Shown here: piece after piece, positions 34,432 through 45,830 of the stretch
How the letters are laid out: each line of letters starts with the position of its first letter
How positions within the stretch are numbered: position 1 is the first letter of the stretch
From: Planctomycetota bacterium
Lineage (GTDB): Bacteria > Planctomycetota > Planctomycetia > Planctomycetales > Planctomycetaceae
Direction of reading: 5' to 3'
Length of the DNA: 64,000 nt
NCBI GenBank assembly: GCA_003388505.1
Contig: QQVO01000004.1
Location: 62,001-126,000 of the forward strand
Made by a program: the position numbers and the translations under genes
The notes under the pieces: model-generated
What the model was told of the DNA's origin: nothing
What the model saw: the letters and a program-made list of their open reading frames with translations, nothing else
The model's database searches: none

Positions 34432-34731
34432 ATGGCAGAACAACTCTCCACCGACGACGTCCGCAAAGTCGCGCATCTCGCCCGGCTGAAACTCAGCGAT
34501 CAGGACGTTGAACGTTTCACCGGCCAACTGGCAGACATCCTGCGGTACGTCGAGCAACTCAAAGAAGTCGACACCGACGCCGTCGAACCGCTGGTGCACG
34601 CGGTGGAACTGACAAACGTTCTTCGCGACGATGTTCCGCGCGCCTCACTGCCGCGCGACGCCGCCCTCTCCAATGCTCCCGCCGCTGACGGAGCCTATTT
34701 TCTCGTGCCGCCGATTCTGGAGAACGCCTGA
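34432..34731 (+). CDS. gatC: Asp-tRNA(Asn)/Glu-tRNA(Gln) amidotransferase subunit C
   Basis: The 99-residue protein has the GatC pattern: LSTDDVRKVAHLARLKLSDQ, FTGQLADILRYVEQLKEVDT and a C-terminal LRDDVPRASLPRD segment that wraps around GatA. GatC stabilises the GatA-GatB complex, which amidates mischarged Glu-tRNA(Gln) or Asp-tRNA(Asn). Its TGA is immediately followed by the gatA GTG start, so the two are translationally coupled. Confidence 0.95.
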   Translation: MAEQLSTDDVRKVAHLARLKLSDQDVERFTGQLADILRYVEQLKEVDTDAVEPLVHAVELTNVLRDDVPRASLPRDAALSNAPAADGAYFLVPPILENA

Positions 34732-36222
34732 GTGTCGAGCCGACTGACAGACACCGGGGCCCGCGATCTCCTGCGGCTGCTGGAGACTGGTGAAGTTTCC
34801 TGTGTGGACGTTGCCGCCGCGCATCTGGACCGGATCGGTGCGGTGGACGGAGCGGTTGAAGCCTTTCTCAGCGTCGATCGGGAGCAGGTTCTTGCAGACG
34901 CCGCGGAAGTGGACCGCAAGCGCCAAACCGGCGAGTCCCTCGGGCGCCTGGCCGGTCTCCCGGTCGCGATCAAGGACAACATCTGCGCGGCCGGGGCGCC
35001 GGCGACGTGTGCCAGCCGGATGCTCGAACAGTTTGTTTCACCCTACGATGCCCACGTCATTGGACGACTACGGGCTGCCGACGCCGTGCTATTGGGACGG
35101 ACCAACCTCGACGAATTCGCCATGGGGTCTTCGTGCGAATCGTCGGCGTTCCAACCGACCCGCAATCCATGGGACGCCGAGCGCTCTCCGGGGGGATCGA
35201 GCGGCGGTTCGGCCGCTGCTGTTTGCGCCGGGATGGCGCCCCTGGCCCTCGGATCAGACACCGGCGGATCGATCCGCCAGCCGGCCTCGTTCTGTGGTGT
35301 GGTTGGAATGAAACCGACCTACGGTCGCGTTTCCCGCTACGGACTGGTCGCCTTTGCCAGTTCGCTCGATCAGATCGGGCCGTTCGCGCGCGGGGTCGAA
35401 GACGCGGCTTTGTTGCTGGAGATCATCGCCGGACACGATCCACGGGACACCACCAGCGTCGATCAACCTGTTCCCTCGTATCTGGATACGCTCGATGAGC
35501 CGCTTAAAGGACTCCGGATCGGGGTCGTTCCCGAGCATTTTGGCGAAGGGCTCGATTCCGACGTGGAAACACGGGTGCAGGACGCGATCGACGTCTACCG
35601 CTCGCTCGGCGCGGAAATCCGCGAGGTTTCCCTTCCCCATTCAAAGTACTGCGTCGCCGTCTACTACATCGTGGCTCCGTCCGAAGCTTCGAGCAACCTG
35701 GCCCGGTACGACGGCGTCCACTACGGTTTTCGCGCCGCGGAATACGACGGCCTGATCGACATGTACGCCGCCACACGGGGCGCGGGCTTCGGCGACGAAG
35801 TCAAACGCCGCATCATGCTCGGCACATACGCCCTCTCCTCCGGCTACTACGACGCCTACTACGTGAAGGCTCTGAAGGTGAGGCGACTGATCCGGCAGGA
35901 CTTCGATGCGGCCTTCCAGGAGGTCGACGTGATCGCCGGACCGGTCACTCCGGCGCCGGCCTTTCGCATCGGAGAACTGATCGACGATCCGCTCGCCATG
36001 TACCTCAACGACATTTACACGATCAGCGCCAATCTCGCCGGCGTTCCCGGCATCTCTCTGCCGTGCGGATTCACGTCCAGCGAGCTGCCGGTCGGTCTGC
36101 AACTGATGGCGGCCCCCTTTGAAGAAGAGCGACTGCTCAGGGCGGCGCGGATGTACGAACGCGAGGCGGATGTGCCAATTCGTAGACCCCCGCTGGGCAT
36201 GCTTCCCGGCGGGTCGGTATGA
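34732..36222 (+). CDS. gatA: Asp-tRNA(Asn)/Glu-tRNA(Gln) amidotransferase subunit A
   Basis: The 496-residue amidase-signature protein has the Ser-cisSer-Lys triad visible: Lys81 (GLPVAIKDN), cis-Ser156 (SPGGSSGGSAAAV) and nucleophile Ser180 (GSDTGGSIRQPA). GatA hydrolyses glutamine and channels ammonia to GatB. It starts with GTG directly after the gatC stop. Its own stop overlaps the ATG of the following Uma2 gene (ATGATGA), unusual because gatB normally comes next. Confidence 0.96.
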   Translation: MSSRLTDTGARDLLRLLETGEVSCVDVAAAHLDRIGAVDGAVEAFLSVDREQVLADAAEVDRKRQTGESLGRLAGLPVAIKDNICAAGAPATCASRMLEQFVSPYDAHVIGRLRAADAVLLGRTNLDEFAMGSSCESSAFQPTRNPWDAERSPGGSSGGSAAAVCAGMAPLALGSDTGGSIRQPASFCGVVGMKPTYGRVSRYGLVAFASSLDQIGPFARGVEDAALLLEIIAGHDPRDTTSVDQPVPSYLDTLDEPLKGLRIGVVPEHFGEGLDSDVETRVQDAIDVYRSLGAEIREVSLPHSKYCVAVYYIVAPSEASSNLARYDGVHYGFRAAEYDGLIDMYAATRGAGFGDEVKRRIMLGTYALSSGYYDAYYVKALKVRRLIRQDFDAAFQEVDVIAGPVTPAPAFRIGELIDDPLAMYLNDIYTISANLAGVPGISLPCGFTSSELPVGLQLMAAPFEEERLLRAARMYEREADVPIRRPPLGMLPGGSV

Positions 36223-36863
36223 TGAACAGAAAGTCCCCCTTGATAGAAGCCACGATGTCGACTCTCGTGAACGATACTGACAGGCGCTTGATCGAGCATG
36301 AGTACGCGGCGGCTCGCTTTACCGTGGATGAATACTTTGGAATGGTTTCGCGAGACGCCTTCGCCGGTCTCGGCCGCCTCGAACTGCTGGAAGGCGTACT
36401 GGTCCGCAAGATGACCAAGAATCCTCCCCATCGCGTCGCCCTTGGAAAGACGGAGCGCGGGTTACGCGCGATCATCGGCTCCGGCTGGCATCTTGCGAAT
36501 CAAGAGCCGATCCGCCTCTCGGCCAGCGCGCCGGAACCCGACCTGGCGGTTGTGCGAGGCGAAATCGAAGACTACCTCGAACGTCACCCGGGCGCCGCTG
36601 ACGTCGGGCTTGTCGTCGAAGTGGCGGACGAGTCTCTGCAGACCGATCATCGCAAGGCGACGACTTACGCCGCCGAAGGCGTCCAACAGTATTGGATTGT
36701 CAACCTGCCGGATCGCTGCGTCGAGGCGTTTCTCAATCCCGATTCGACTTCGGACCCGCCCCATTACGTCGAACGCAAGGTGTATCGCGACGGCGATTCG
36801 ATTCCGGTCGTCATCGACGATACCGAAGTCGGAGTTCTGCAGGTGGCGGACATGCTTCCCTGA
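36219..36863 (+). CDS. Uma2-family (DUF820) putative PD-(D/E)xK restriction endonuclease-like protein
   Basis: The 214-residue protein shows the Uma2 layout: [20 protein letters not shown] then [24 protein letters not shown] (catalytic D of P-D), [20 protein letters not shown] (E-V-x-D-x-S-x-x-x-D-x-x-K) and [17 protein letters not shown]. The family adopts a PD-(D/E)xK nuclease fold, is massively expanded in planctomycetes and cyanobacteria, and has no established function. It sits inside the gatCAB operon, with the ATG overlapping the gatA stop by 4 bp. ATG 36255 (MSTLVND) is an alternative start. Confidence 0.85.
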   Translation: MMNRKSPLIEATMSTLVNDTDRRLIEHEYAAARFTVDEYFGMVSRDAFAGLGRLELLEGVLVRKMTKNPPHRVALGKTERGLRAIIGSGWHLANQEPIRLSASAPEPDLAVVRGEIEDYLERHPGAADVGLVVEVADESLQTDHRKATTYAAEGVQQYWIVNLPDRCVEAFLNPDSTSDPPHYVERKVYRDGDSIPVVIDDTEVGVLQVADMLP

Positions 36864-36907
36864 AGCGCGGCCGTCGTTTGCGGTTTGGTCGTTTGTGGAG
36901 ATTGGTC

Positions 36908-38413
36908 TTGCCCGACGTTGCGCACACACCCGTCATCGGTCTTGAAGTCCACGTCCAGTTGCTGACGCGGACGAAAATCTTCTGCGGCTGCGTCAACCGG
37001 TTCAATCCCGATGAACCCAACACGCAGACCTGCCCGGTCTGTCTCGGCCTGCCGGGAGCGCTGCCGGTCATGAACCGGGAGGCGTTCCGCTTGTCGCTCA
37101 TCACCGCCGCGGCCCTCGAGTGCGAACTGGCCCGGTTTACGAAGTGGGACCGGAAGCAGTATTACTACCCTGATCTGCCGAAGGGATATCAGATCAGCCA
37201 ATACGATCTGCCCTTCAGCGAGCATGGGGCGCTGGAAGTCACGACGGAATCAGGCGAATCGCGCCGCATCCGGATTCGCCGCGTGCATCTCGAAGAAGAC
37301 GCCGGGAAGAATCTGCACGACGAATCGGGCCGCGGCGCCGACAGCCGCGTGGACCTCAACCGGGCCGGCACGCCTCTGCTGGAGATTGTGACGGAGCCGG
37401 ACGTCCGCTCGGCGGCCGAAGCAAAGTCGTTTCTTGACGAACTCCACCTTCTGTTGACCTACCTCTGCGTTTCGGATTGCAACATGCAGGAAGGCAGCCT
37501 GCGCTGCGACGCCAACGTCAATCTGCATCTCAGCACCGGCGCCGGTGATGCGATCGCCACGCCGATCGTCGAAGTCAAGAACCTCAACAGTTTTCGGGGC
37601 GTTGAGGCGGCGGTGGAATTCGAGATCGCACGGCAACTCAAGGAGTTCCACGAAACCGGGCGCAAACTCGGCGACCCGGGCGTTGAGAAGGAGACGCGCG
37701 GCTGGGACGCGCAACGAAACGTTACGTTTGCCCAGCGCGGCAAAGAGGAAGCATCAGACTACCGCTACTTCCCCGATCCCGACCTCGCTCCGGTCACGTT
37801 GACGGACGAAGAGATCGAGTCGATCCGCGCGGGGCTCCGCGAACTGCCCGCCGCCCGCCGATCGAGATACCGCAACGACCTCGGCCTCTCGGAATACGAC
37901 GCTGACGTGATTGTCCGCCAGGGCGAACGGTTCGCGGATTATTTCGAGGAGACCTCCGGAATCTGCGGCGACGCCAAGCAGGCGGCCAATTGGGTGACCC
38001 AGGACGTGCTCCGCGAGATCAACGACCGCGGCGTCGAAATTGGCGACCTGCCTGTATCCAGCCAGGCACTCGGCGCGTTGATTGGCCGGATTGTCGACGG
38101 GACCATTACAGTCAAGAGCGGACGCGAACTCTTCGGCCTAATGCTCGACGAGAGTGAACGGAACGACGAACATTCACCGGACACGATCGACCGGTTAATC
38201 GAAGAACGCGGCCTGCGCATCGTCAACGACAGCGGTGCTTTGGAATCCGCGATTGCGGCGGCAATCGCCGCGAGCCCCAGGGCCGTTGAAGACTTCCAGG
38301 CCGGCAAACAGCAGGCGATCGGCCCGCTGATCGGTAAGGTGATGCGCGACGTGAAGGGGGCCGACGCGAAAGCGGTGAGGACGTTATTGATTGAGAAACT
38401 GAAAGAAGCGTGA
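36908..38413 (+). CDS. gatB: Asp-tRNA(Asn)/Glu-tRNA(Gln) amidotransferase subunit B
   Basis: The 501-residue protein has [20 protein letters not shown] at the N terminus, zinc-binding Cys pairs (FCGC and [16 protein letters not shown]), [18 protein letters not shown] in the kinase-like active site, and a C-terminal YqeY-type tRNA-binding tail ([20 protein letters not shown]). GatB activates the mischarged tRNA for amidation. There is no ATG at the conserved N terminus; TTG 36908 with GGAG 7 bp upstream fits best, giving normal length. The only in-frame ATG lies within the Uma2 gene. Confidence 0.95.
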   Translation: MPDVAHTPVIGLEVHVQLLTRTKIFCGCVNRFNPDEPNTQTCPVCLGLPGALPVMNREAFRLSLITAAALECELARFTKWDRKQYYYPDLPKGYQISQYDLPFSEHGALEVTTESGESRRIRIRRVHLEEDAGKNLHDESGRGADSRVDLNRAGTPLLEIVTEPDVRSAAEAKSFLDELHLLLTYLCVSDCNMQEGSLRCDANVNLHLSTGAGDAIATPIVEVKNLNSFRGVEAAVEFEIARQLKEFHETGRKLGDPGVEKETRGWDAQRNVTFAQRGKEEASDYRYFPDPDLAPVTLTDEEIESIRAGLRELPAARRSRYRNDLGLSEYDADVIVRQGERFADYFEETSGICGDAKQAANWVTQDVLREINDRGVEIGDLPVSSQALGALIGRIVDGTITVKSGRELFGLMLDESERNDEHSPDTIDRLIEERGLRIVNDSGALESAIAAAIAASPRAVEDFQAGKQQAIGPLIGKVMRDVKGADAKAVRTLLIEKLKEA

Positions 38414-38530
38414 CGGTCCATTAACCGATGAAGTCTCAAGAAATCGGAACGGTCGTTCCAACAGCGTGACGAGATCTCGCGTAGTCAGATTAGCTTCAAC
38501 GGGTCATTTCAAAGTCGGGAGGCCGACACC

Positions 38531-39091
38531 ATGTGGTTCACCGAAACTCCCTGGCCTCCGATCTTTATTCTGGCAGTCATTGCGGCCTGTCTGGCGGCCG
38601 CATTCTCTGCGACGCAAAGGTCGGTCTATCTCGCCGGAATACTCGTGCTCGCTCTGCTCGGCGGCGGAATCTACTTCATCGAGAAGCAGATCGTCACTGA
38701 ACGAGAGCGCGTTGAGGCGGCGATCTACGGAGTCGCGGACGCGTTTCAACGACGGGACGTTGCTGAAACGGTGGGATATATTTCACAGAACGCCGTCCTG
38801 CTGAGGCTGCTCGTTTTGTCGAAACTGCGGGAGGTCCAGGTCCGCGAAGATTTGCGAATAACGGATGTGAGCATTGAGACAAGTAACCAGGATTCGCGCG
38901 CCACTTCACACTTTCGTGCCAACGGGACATTCGCGGTTGCGGGTTACGGCGACGTCGGGCATCAGCCGACTCGTTGGGAAGTTGACTGGCAGAAGGAAGG
39001 TGGAGAATGGCGAATCATCAATGTCCGAAGACTTGATCCAATCAACGGTGATGTGATGAAGATCGACGAACGAGCCGTCCGTTCGGAGTGA
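38531..39091 (+). CDS. Membrane-anchored protein with NTF2-like C-terminal domain
   Basis: The 186-residue protein has two N-terminal TM helices (PPIFILAVIAACLAAAFS and VYLAGILVLALLGGGIYFIE). A domain follows with the pattern of small NTF2/SnoaL-like folds: VEAAIYGVADAFQRRDVAET early and RWEVDWQKEGGEWRIINVRR at the end. GGGAGG at proper distance supports ATG 38531. No family name is certain. It follows gatB by 117 bp but seems unrelated in function. Confidence 0.7.
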   Translation: MWFTETPWPPIFILAVIAACLAAAFSATQRSVYLAGILVLALLGGGIYFIEKQIVTERERVEAAIYGVADAFQRRDVAETVGYISQNAVLLRLLVLSKLREVQVREDLRITDVSIETSNQDSRATSHFRANGTFAVAGYGDVGHQPTRWEVDWQKEGGEWRIINVRRLDPINGDVMKIDERAVRSE

Positions 39092-39130
39092 CAGCGCCGG
39101 AGGAGTTTGTCAGAGACACAGTCGGCTTGG

Positions 39131-40273
39131 TCACTCGCTGTAGCATAAGTGCGCCGCATGGATGCTCGTCCCTTCGGGCGTGCCCGCGTACCAGGCCAGC
39201 AGGAGTCGGTTCTCACCCAGTCGGCACACGGCCGGGTGACCGAACGTCCACTTGCCCATGTCTTCCCAGTACTGAGCGAAGTCGACGTCGTCCGTGCCCT
39301 GCGTGACGGCGCCGCGTTCCTCGTGTTCGTAGATGACCATTGAGTCCTCTTCCGGCCAATTGGCTCCGCCGTCCGCCGATACCCACAGTTTCATCGTGGC
39401 GGGACGATTCCTGTCGACGACGAAAGCGGCCAGCCGGCCGTCAGCGAGCAGACAAGGCGCGGCAATCTGGCCCTGAATCGGCGTCTCGTTGATGGGGCCC
39501 ATCTCGATCTGAGCGTCCCTGACGCGGCCGGTCGCGAAGTGAACGCGGAGGTCTTTCTGCTGCGCCCGGTCATGCGTCCAGAACATTGCCGCGAAACCGC
39601 CGTCGTCGCTCGTACGGCACAGCCGCTGGTCCCAGTAGTAGATCTGATGCTCCGGATCCTGGGCGATCAGCAACGGCGCTGAGAACGACCGTCCGCCGTC
39701 GACTGACGTGACGATCCAAGCGGCGTGCTTCGGCGGGGCGGGGTCATCGTATTCCTTGAAGCTCTCGAAGGCGTAGGCGAATGGTCCGTCCGGCCAACTG
39801 ACGATCGGGCCCGTCGTCGCGCACCCGCTCAGCCCCGGCGTCGGGACGGTCGACCAATCGGACCAGCTTTCTCCGCCGTCGGTCGATACTGCGTAGAGTT
39901 GTTTCGATCGGAGAATGCCCTCCGTCTCCGGATTGAACAGCGGCCGGTCCGGATTGCTGCGATCGAACCACGTCGTAAACAGCAGCAGCCGCCGGGGTTC
40001 GGTCTCGACGATCTCCGCCCCCGCCAGCGACCCCGGCGTCGCATCGACGGTCGACGAGAACCTCGCTTTCACGTCGGACCAGGTGCGTCCTTCGTCCGTC
40101 GAGCGTGAGAGGCGCAATGTTCCGTCGGGCGAGTGCTTGCCGGAACCGACGAAGTAACCGCACAGAACGTCTCCGCTCTGCAGACGAGACAACGACGTAA
40201 AATAAGCGATCCGTTCGTGGGCGGAGCGGTCCGCGGTATTGCTGACGATCGCTCGATGTTGGATGCGGCTCAT
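39131..40273 (-). CDS. Sialidase/BNR-repeat family protein
   Basis: The 380-residue protein carries four Asp-box (BNR) motifs, S-x-D-x-G-x-(T/S)-W-like: STDEGRTW, STDGGESW, SVDGGRSF and SADGGANW. They are spaced as in a six-bladed sialidase propeller. No signal peptide is visible with start MSRIQHRAI, so it may be cytoplasmic. Comparable planctomycete proteins are annotated as exo-alpha-sialidase, but the catalytic Arg triad and Tyr/Glu pair cannot be confirmed by eye, so activity is uncertain. Confidence 0.78.
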   Translation of the reverse strand: MSRIQHRAIVSNTADRSAHERIAYFTSLSRLQSGDVLCGYFVGSGKHSPDGTLRLSRSTDEGRTWSDVKARFSSTVDATPGSLAGAEIVETEPRRLLLFTTWFDRSNPDRPLFNPETEGILRSKQLYAVSTDGGESWSDWSTVPTPGLSGCATTGPIVSWPDGPFAYAFESFKEYDDPAPPKHAAWIVTSVDGGRSFSAPLLIAQDPEHQIYYWDQRLCRTSDDGGFAAMFWTHDRAQQKDLRVHFATGRVRDAQIEMGPINETPIQGQIAAPCLLADGRLAAFVVDRNRPATMKLWVSADGGANWPEEDSMVIYEHEERGAVTQGTDDVDFAQYWEDMGKWTFGHPAVCRLGENRLLLAWYAGTPEGTSIHAAHLCYSE

Positions 40274-40388
40274 ACTGCGGATCCGTACAAGTCCGTGGAG
40301 TGGTTCACAAGGCTGACCTTCGTCTGAAAAATCGGTCCGGAGCACCGAGGGAAACGCCGGTCAGGGTCCTGGGCGCTCGGCGTCACTA

Positions 40389-41498
<1,110 letters not shown>

Positions 41499-41508
41499 TT
41501 GCCTGAGA

Positions 41509-41733
41509 CTACTGCTCTGAGTTAGCGACGCTGTTTACCTGTAGCTCCACGGTGCCCAGGGACTGACCGCTGCAAGGGCACAGTTCCAGTCGATACTGCA
41601 GTTCCCGTTGCATCTTCGCAAGTGCTTCATCACGGGTGCGACCGGTCACTTCCACGTCGCCAAGTGTCGAACCGGCATGGTGGACACGCCAAATGTCGCC
41701 GGGTGACTGCGTGAGTGTGCATTGAGCTTTCAT
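41509..41733 (-). CDS. Small hypothetical protein
   Basis: The 74-residue protein from ATG 41733 begins MKAQCTLTQSPGDIWRVHHA and includes VEVTGRTRDEALAKMQRELQ, then YRLELCPCSG. It ends 10 bp before the antiporter start on the same strand. The single Cys-Pro-Cys near the C terminus is notable. The fold looks like a short beta-beta-alpha-beta unit reminiscent of HicB-like domains, but I cannot assign a family. TTG 41778 could extend it by 15 residues without good translation signals. Confidence 0.5.
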   Translation of the reverse strand: MKAQCTLTQSPGDIWRVHHAGSTLGDVEVTGRTRDEALAKMQRELQYRLELCPCSGQSLGTVELQVNSVANSEQ

Positions 41734-41887
41734 CTCGTGATTCGCCTTTTCTCCATGCCGAATTACCAACTGCGGCAACTCCCGGTTCGCTCAGCAACCA
41801 TTCGACCGGTACTGGACGACGGTGTGTTGAAGCGCAATGTCTTTGCGGGACAGAGCGATGGATTATTTTACTCTGGGAAGACCTGTT

Positions 41888-41913
41888 CTCGGCAGGGCGA
41901 GGCTCCTGCCGAG
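41888..41913. repeat. Palindromic repeat (CTCGGCAGG/CCTGCCGAG)
   Basis: CTCGGCAGG (41888-41896) and CCTGCCGAG (41905-41913) form a perfect 9-bp stem over an 8-nt loop, in the gap between the small gene and the second exchanger. I recall this palindrome as an intergenic repeat in planctomycetes. It lies just downstream of the exchanger stop and could double as a 3' hairpin. Confidence 0.5.
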
Positions 41914-41941
41914 CCGGAGCCACTCCCGCCCCCGAACATTG

Positions 41942-43003
41942 CTACGTAATGAAATAGAGAAGTGTCAGTCCCGCGACGTACGCGATCAGCACCCACCACG
42001 AGTCGACCCCCATTCCGAAGACTGATTTGTCGCGGCGCTCCAGAAGTCCCCATAGATACAGGGATGTCATGATGATCCCCAGGCTCGCCAGCAGTATCGC
42101 CGAGCCGTCGGCGGCATTGACGACGGCTCCTGCCCGGTATCCGAGGTCGCTGGGCAGGAGCAAAGCAACCTCCAGCGTGTTGGTGCCGAAGATGTTCGAA
42201 ATCGCCATCGTGTAGGCGCCGCGTCGAACCGCTCCAGCAGTCGTGCTCACCTCCGGCAAAGACGTTGCGATGGCGACCAACGTGGCGCCGATGAATCCGC
42301 TCCCGATCCCGGTCTGCTCCGAAAGGACGTCTGCCGCGGTCGAAACGGTCCACCCTCCGGCGAGTACGAGCAAGCACATCGTCGCGAAGGAGCCGTACAA
42401 CAAGACCATACGGCTCTCGTTATTTCCGTGATGGGCTTCATTGGAATCGTCGCCGTTGCCGCCATGCTCCGGAAGTCGGGTGGGCGTCCAGGTCTCCCGT
42501 TTGGGAAAGCGGTTCATGAAGTAGAGCGACATCAAATAGACAACCAATAACAGCACCGGCCAGACGCCGACATGGGCAATTATCAGCACGTCGCCGACTG
42601 CGATCGCCGCGACCGCGAATGCAATTTGCAGAATCAGCAGCACGCCGCCGAGCAGCAGGACCGGCGCCGGAGAAAAGAAAGTCAGCGGGCCGTTCCTCAC
42701 AAACCAGAAATCGATCAGAGCCAGGACCGCCAATTGCATCGCGACGCCGCCAAACAAGTTATTGACCGCGAGCGTGGCGTTGCCAATCAGGCTGGCGGAG
42801 ACCGTGGTCCCGATTTCGGGCAGCGACGTCGCCGCACCGAGAAGGAGCGCTCCCGCCAGCACGTGTGACAGTCCTGTCTGCACGGAAATTTTGTCCGCCA
42901 CATGCGCGAGCCTGGTTCCTGAAAGCCAGACAACCGTTCCCGCCACAAGCAGAATCAAGAGGTTGAGCCAGACCGGAAACGATGTCAGATCGATGAAGTG
43001 CAT
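41942..43003 (-). CDS. Second CaCA-type cation exchanger-like membrane protein
   Basis: The 353-residue multi-TM protein has two alpha-repeat-like regions, [20 protein letters not shown] and [20 protein letters not shown], then [19 protein letters not shown]. The paired S-L-P-E motifs are the CaCA signature, though the N-terminal repeat has N-N-L-F-G-G in place of G-S-x-x-F-N. A His-rich hydrophilic loop ([16 protein letters not shown]) separates the halves and could bind metal. ATG 43003 begins MHFIDLTSF; an earlier in-frame start would add 40 unlikely residues. Substrate ion unknown. Confidence 0.8.
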   Translation of the reverse strand: MHFIDLTSFPVWLNLLILLVAGTVVWLSGTRLAHVADKISVQTGLSHVLAGALLLGAATSLPEIGTTVSASLIGNATLAVNNLFGGVAMQLAVLALIDFWFVRNGPLTFFSPAPVLLLGGVLLILQIAFAVAAIAVGDVLIIAHVGVWPVLLLVVYLMSLYFMNRFPKRETWTPTRLPEHGGNGDDSNEAHHGNNESRMVLLYGSFATMCLLVLAGGWTVSTAADVLSEQTGIGSGFIGATLVAIATSLPEVSTTAGAVRRGAYTMAISNIFGTNTLEVALLLPSDLGYRAGAVVNAADGSAILLASLGIIMTSLYLWGLLERRDKSVFGMGVDSWWVLIAYVAGLTLLYFIT

Positions 43004-43362
43004 GTTCGAAGGCGGCGCGATTCCGGCATGACGATTGAGGCACGTCGGATCATTGAATAGTTGGCTGTCTTGCAGTGACCACAGGTTGGCAGTGATCACA
43101 GGGGGCGTGTTCGGGACCGTCAAGGACGGCAGCGACCAAGTCGTCCTGCTGGACGGCGAACGTAACAGGCTGGCAGGCCTGGTGTGCGTATTTCAATTCG
43201 GGCGGACGGCGCAACTCTGTGGCGATGTTGTCATGTTTCTTGCGATTGCGGCAATGCGCCGGGTCTCGCGATGACCACGGGGTCGAAGATCACACGGACG
43301 GCTGCGGGCAATCCACTCGGTCGACCGGGCGTTCCCCTGCGGATAGCACACACTGATTTCGC

Positions 43363-43833
43363 CTATGGCATGACGAATTGATGTCCCTCGGGTCGCACAG
43401 TCAGGACCGGGCAAGACGCTTTCCGAACGACCCTCTCGGCAACGCTTCCGAGCAGCATTTGCTTGAGCCCGGTGTGTCCGTGCGTTCCGATGACGATCAA
43501 GTCGATGCCCGCCTCTCTGGCATACTCAATGATCCTGACAAATGGCGTCCCGTCCCGGACGACATGCTGAACTGTTGGGTTCCCGCCTTCGTTCGACGGC
43601 ATGAGCGAGTGCAGCTTGTCGGCGGCTTCGAGGCGGTGCCGTTCTTCGGCTTCCACCATCGAAGGGGGAACGTATCCACTCGAGGACCAGGGCATGGCCG
43701 CCATCGGGGGCACGACATAGAGCGCATGGAGTTCGGCGTCGAATCGCTGAGCTAATTCCAGCGCATAGGCCATGGCCTGTCGGGCCGGTTCGCTGAAGTC
43801 GGTCGGGTGCAGAATGTGGCGTAGTTGAATCAT
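43363..43833 (-). CDS. Universal stress protein, UspA family
   Basis: The 156-residue protein starts LRHILHPTDFSEPARQAMAY and ends with the ATP-binding signature IVIGTHGHTGLKQMLLGSVA, then ERVVRKASCPVLTV (G-2x-G-9x-G-S/T type). USPs bind ATP or cAMP and respond to stress. It lies beside two cation exchangers on the same strand. AAAGGA precedes the ATG. A TTGACA hexamer is present upstream on the minus strand (43881-43886) without a convincing -10. Confidence 0.92.
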   Translation of the reverse strand: MIQLRHILHPTDFSEPARQAMAYALELAQRFDAELHALYVVPPMAAMPWSSSGYVPPSMVEAEERHRLEAADKLHSLMPSNEGGNPTVQHVVRDGTPFVRIIEYAREAGIDLIVIGTHGHTGLKQMLLGSVAERVVRKASCPVLTVRPEGHQFVMP

Positions 43834-44365
43834 GGTCAGATTCCTTTGAAGCAGCGACGGATCGTTGCGGTTTAACCTCGTGTCAACTCGTCAGGCCCGC
43901 TCTCTCTCACCGACGGTCAAAGTTTTTGCGAACGGGATCACGTTTGGCCGCCGACCGTCTGAGAGCGAAATCAGTCGTTCTCAGTCACTCAGTCGGAAGC
44001 CAATGTGGGCCCAAGTCACCGGTGGGCACCCAAGCTCTCTAATGAGAGAATAAGCGAGAGGTCGTCGACACCGTCCTGGGGAAACATCTGCCGTTCACCG
44101 TGGGAGATTCCCCCAGTGCGAAGGATTCCGCCTGCTCGGCAACAGAGACGCATCGTCGGCGCCTCCCAGGCTTGAACGCGTAGAGAAGAGATCGCCGTTG
44201 CGACATTGAAAATGTCACGTCCAGTTGCTGCTCTGCCGCGGAAATCATCTCCTCGGATGCGGGATCCGCGAGCACCGAATCTTCCAACATCCGTGCTCTC
44301 GTGCGCAGTCGGCCGCTTGATTACGGCAAGCGCCGGGGCCAGAATGCGCCCGGGAGTCCTTGCTC
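43834..44365. other. 532-bp intergenic region without a recognised gene
   Basis: Divergent spacer between UspA and the glycerate kinase gene. It holds short palindromes (GACATT-GAA-AATGTC at 44202-44216 and CTCTC-TAAT-GAGAG near 44036) and the weak UspA promoter candidate, but no coding frame with credible composition. Confidence 0.3.
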
Positions 44366-45754
44366 ATGCCGGCTGACAATCTTCCCGCAGCTTCGCGCGA
44401 TCTGCGTTCGGACGCGCTTGCGATCTGGCGCGCCGGGTTGGACGCGGTGAAGGCGGAGTCGTTGACTCGCAATGCGTTGCAGGTCGACGGGGCGGCGATC
44501 GAGATCTGTGGCCACCCCGTCAGCCTTGGTGAAAAGAGCCAAATTTGCGTCGTCGGCGGCGGAAAGGCGGGAGGGGCCATGGCGGCCGGCTTGGAGCAGG
44601 CGCTGGCAGGGACGGTCGTCTTTGACCGGTTGGAAGGGTGGATCAACGTCCCGGAGAACTGTGTGCGGCCGCTGAAGCGGATCCATCTTCACGGAGCGCG
44701 TCCGGCCGGACGGAATGAGCCGACCGAAGAGGGTGTTCGCGGGTCGCTTCGAATTCTGGACATGGTCGCCGGCCTGAATGCAGACGATGTCTGCGTCGTT
44801 CTGCTTTCAGGCGGCGGGAGCGCGTTGTTGCCCGCGCCGGCGGAGGGCGTCCGGCTGGAAGACAAGCTGGCCGTCACCCGGTTGTTGTCGGCCGGGGGCG
44901 CGACGATTCAGGAACTCAACTGTGTCCGGAAGCAGTTGTCGCGAATCAAGGGCGGCGGGCTGATGCGAGCCTGCACGGCCGGATTGACGATCGCGCTGAT
45001 TATTTCCGACGTGATTGGGGATCCGCTGCAATCGATCGCTTCCGGACCGACTGTTCCGAACTCGGAGACGCCCGTGGATGCGCTCGCGATTCTGATGCGC
45101 TACGCCGGGCAGAGCGAATCACCGCCGCCGGCTGTGATGGAGTACCTGGAACAGAAAGCGGGCGAATTCTCGCCCGATGCTCCCGAAGTTCCCTCCCATG
45201 TTTTCAATCACATCATTGGCAACAACCGACTGGCGGTCGAAGCCGCCGCAGTCGCTGCTCGCGAACTCGGCTATGAGGTTCCCGATCCCCAAGCCGACGT
45301 GGACGGAGTCGCCCGGGAACTTGGAGAGGCGTTGGGAGCGCAGTGCGTTGCGGTTCGGGAGGGAGCTGCGGTAAGCGGGCGCGGCATCTGTTTCCTGAGC
45401 GGCGGCGAACCGGTCGTCAATCTCGTAAAGACCGACGGCCCGCAAAAAGGGGGACGAAATCAGGAACTCGTTCTGGCGGCCGTGAATCGCCTGTGGGACG
45501 ACGGGATGGCGCGAATCGCGATTCTCTCCGGCGGCACCGACGGGGAAGATGGACCGACCGACGCAGCGGGGGCCGTTGCAGACAGCGAACTGATCGCGCG
45601 GGCGAAGGCTGCCGGTCTCGATCCGGCCGACTTTCTCTCCGTCAACAATTCGTATCCGTTTTTTGATCGCACGGAGGGTCTGATCCGAACGGGCCCGACG
45701 GAGACGAACGTGATGGACCTCCGCGTCGCACTCGTTTCGTCGCAGGCGTCCTGA
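44366..45754 (+). CDS. Glycerate 2-kinase (GckA/DUF4147-MOFRL family)
   Basis: The 462-residue protein contains ICVVGGGKAGGAMAAGLEQA in the N-terminal DUF4147 domain, CVVLLSGGGSALLPAPAEGV, NCVRKQLSRIKGGGL, and a MOFRL domain with IAILSGGTDGEDGPTDAAGA near the C terminus. These are the signatures of class II glycerate kinases, which make 2-phosphoglycerate from glycerate with ATP. GGGAG upstream supports ATG 44366. A cupin gene follows 76 bp later on the same strand. Confidence 0.9.
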   Translation: MPADNLPAASRDLRSDALAIWRAGLDAVKAESLTRNALQVDGAAIEICGHPVSLGEKSQICVVGGGKAGGAMAAGLEQALAGTVVFDRLEGWINVPENCVRPLKRIHLHGARPAGRNEPTEEGVRGSLRILDMVAGLNADDVCVVLLSGGGSALLPAPAEGVRLEDKLAVTRLLSAGGATIQELNCVRKQLSRIKGGGLMRACTAGLTIALIISDVIGDPLQSIASGPTVPNSETPVDALAILMRYAGQSESPPPAVMEYLEQKAGEFSPDAPEVPSHVFNHIIGNNRLAVEAAAVAARELGYEVPDPQADVDGVARELGEALGAQCVAVREGAAVSGRGICFLSGGEPVVNLVKTDGPQKGGRNQELVLAAVNRLWDDGMARIAILSGGTDGEDGPTDAAGAVADSELIARAKAAGLDPADFLSVNNSYPFFDRTEGLIRTGPTETNVMDLRVALVSSQAS

Positions 45755-45830
45755 TTCAAGAGAGGTCGCAGCGTCGCCCGGAGACCGATTCGAATCGACC
45801 ACTTGACCACTGATCCTCGTGGAGCTTGCC

